Source: Actinomycetes bacterium (GTDB lineage: Bacteria > Actinomycetota > Actinomycetes > Mycobacteriales > Mycobacteriaceae). Taken from it: a DNA stretch of 6,664 bases. The stretch covers positions 1 through 6,664 of the forward strand of contig JAEWGK010000196.1 in assembly GCA_023388385.1 (NCBI GenBank). The letters run 5' to 3'. This document shows positions 6,366-6,664 of the stretch, piece by piece. The position numbers were made by a program, and so were the translations under genes. Numbering within the stretch: position 1 is the stretch's first letter; each line of letters begins with the position of its first letter. The notes below the pieces were generated by a model, which was given only the letters and a program-made list of their open reading frames with translations, was not told the origin of the DNA and ran no database searches.

Positions 6366-6372
6366 GCGTCCC

Positions 6373-6378
6373 ATCATG
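6373..6378 (-). promoter_or_regulatory. candidate -10 element of a leaderless-type promoter for chorismate mutase
   Basis: On the minus strand this reads CATGAT, 4 of 6 matches to TATAAT, and it ends 7 nt before the ATG at 6365. GGGA in the spacer is a poor ribosome binding site. No good -35 box is seen, so the call is weak. Confidence 0.35.
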
Positions 6379-6419
6379 CCAGGCCGCGGCGCCGGAGAGT
6401 CCGGTGTCGGGGCCTCCGA

Positions 6420-6425
6420 TAGGCT
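6420..6425 (+). promoter_or_regulatory. candidate -10 element for the gene starting at 6436
   Basis: TAGGCT lies 10 nt before the ATG at 6436, giving an mRNA with a leader of only a few nucleotides. No Shine-Dalgarno sequence precedes the ATG. It faces away from the chorismate mutase promoter. Confidence 0.45.
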
Positions 6426-6435
6426 GTTGCCCATC

Positions 6436-6664
6436 ATGGCCGACGAACCGATCCCGTTCCCGCACCCGCCCGTCCCCGAGCCCCCGCCGGAGGAGCCGGC
6501 GCCGGAGGCCCCGTTCCCCGACGACGCGCCGCCGGCGGAGGAGAACCCCTTCGGCGCAGCCGAATCCGACCGCTGGGCCCGGCCCGCGGTGGAGCGCGAC
6601 CCGTTCGGCGGGCGCGGCGGCGTCGGCGCGGGGCTCGCCGGCGGCTTCGGCGGAGATGCCGGTC
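6436..6664 (+). CDS. N-terminal fragment of a proline-rich protein, possibly a PcrA/UvrD helicase (3' end missing)
   Basis: An open frame of 76 codons begins with ATG at 6436 and runs to the right edge without a stop. The first 35 or so residues are dominated by Pro, Glu and Ala (FPHPPVPEPPPEEPAPEAP), then two NPFG/DPFG motifs (ENPFGA at about 36-41, RDPFGG at about 54-59) and a Gly-rich stretch. This looks disordered and contains no catalytic motif. In corynebacteria the gene next to chorismate mutase is, as I recall, the UvrD/PcrA helicase, whose N-termini are variable before the conserved helicase core; that assignment rests only on gene order. A TAGGCT -10 candidate 10 nt upstream supports the start. 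In-frame ATGs at 6364 and 6376 would lie upstream of that element, so they are less likely. Any other protein with a disordered N-terminus is possible. Confidence 0.6.
   Translation, partial: MADEPIPFPHPPVPEPPPEEPAPEAPFPDDAPPAEENPFGAAESDRWARPAVERDPFGGRGGVGAGLAGGFGGDAG

Noticed and set aside
6366..6437. ATG at 6437 (minus strand) as the chorismate mutase start
   Set aside because: It would overlap the start of the divergent gene at 6436 and the promoter region, and it adds a low-complexity extension absent from the family.
6370..6438. CCCATCATG occurring twice (6370-6378 and 6430-6438)
   Set aside because: It is only 9 nt, and one copy includes a start codon. It is too short to call a functional repeat.
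1..6664. CRISPR arrays, tRNA or rRNA genes, insertion sequences, phage genes, toxin-antitoxin or defence systems
   Set aside because: None was seen. No regularly spaced repeats, tRNA cloverleaf arms, transposase motifs or terminal inverted repeats were found.

Overview
The window is GC-rich, actinobacterial chromosomal DNA, most likely from a Corynebacterium or close relative in the Mycobacteriales. Three things point there: an LpqH-family lipoprotein, an intracellular chorismate mutase of the mycobacterial Rv0948c type ending in GRGRLG, and the order pgi / chorismate mutase / a divergent gene, which as I remember it resembles the pgi-aroQ-pcrA region of corynebacteria. No database search was possible, so family assignments rest on motifs recognised by eye.

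Layout, left to right. Bases 3-1280 (+) are the C-terminal 425 residues of a large Lhr-type DNA helicase whose 5' end lies outside the window. An 88-bp gap with a candidate terminator and a leaderless-type promoter leads to a 138-residue, two-repeat YccF membrane protein (1369-1785, +). A 255-bp non-coding stretch with a promoter candidate, short GGT(T)AAC repeats and a 5'-UTR hairpin precedes an acidic LpqH-like lipoprotein (2041-2583, +). This gene converges on pgi (2701-4335, -), and a very strong GC-rich hairpin sits between them. pgi is divergent from a succinate-semialdehyde-type aldehyde dehydrogenase (4508-5983, +). The 172-bp region between these two holds both promoter candidates and a perfect 10-bp inverted repeat. 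The dehydrogenase converges on a chorismate mutase gene (6024-6365, -) with a short hairpin between. The mutase is divergent from an open reading frame that starts at 6436 and runs off the right edge with a proline-rich N-terminus. By gene order it may be the start of a PcrA/UvrD helicase.

The genes look like single transcription units facing different ways rather than an operon. They cover DNA repair (lhr, possibly pcrA), central carbon metabolism (pgi, the dehydrogenase), aromatic amino acid synthesis (aroQ) and the cell envelope (YccF, LpqH-like). I found no mobile element, CRISPR array, tRNA, rRNA or prophage signal. This looks like an ordinary chromosomal segment. The most interesting signals are in regulatory DNA: one hexamer, TAGGCT, sits before three of the gene starts; several genes appear to be leaderless; the pgi promoter carries a palindrome; and a 13-bp direct repeat brackets the terminator after the lipoprotein gene.
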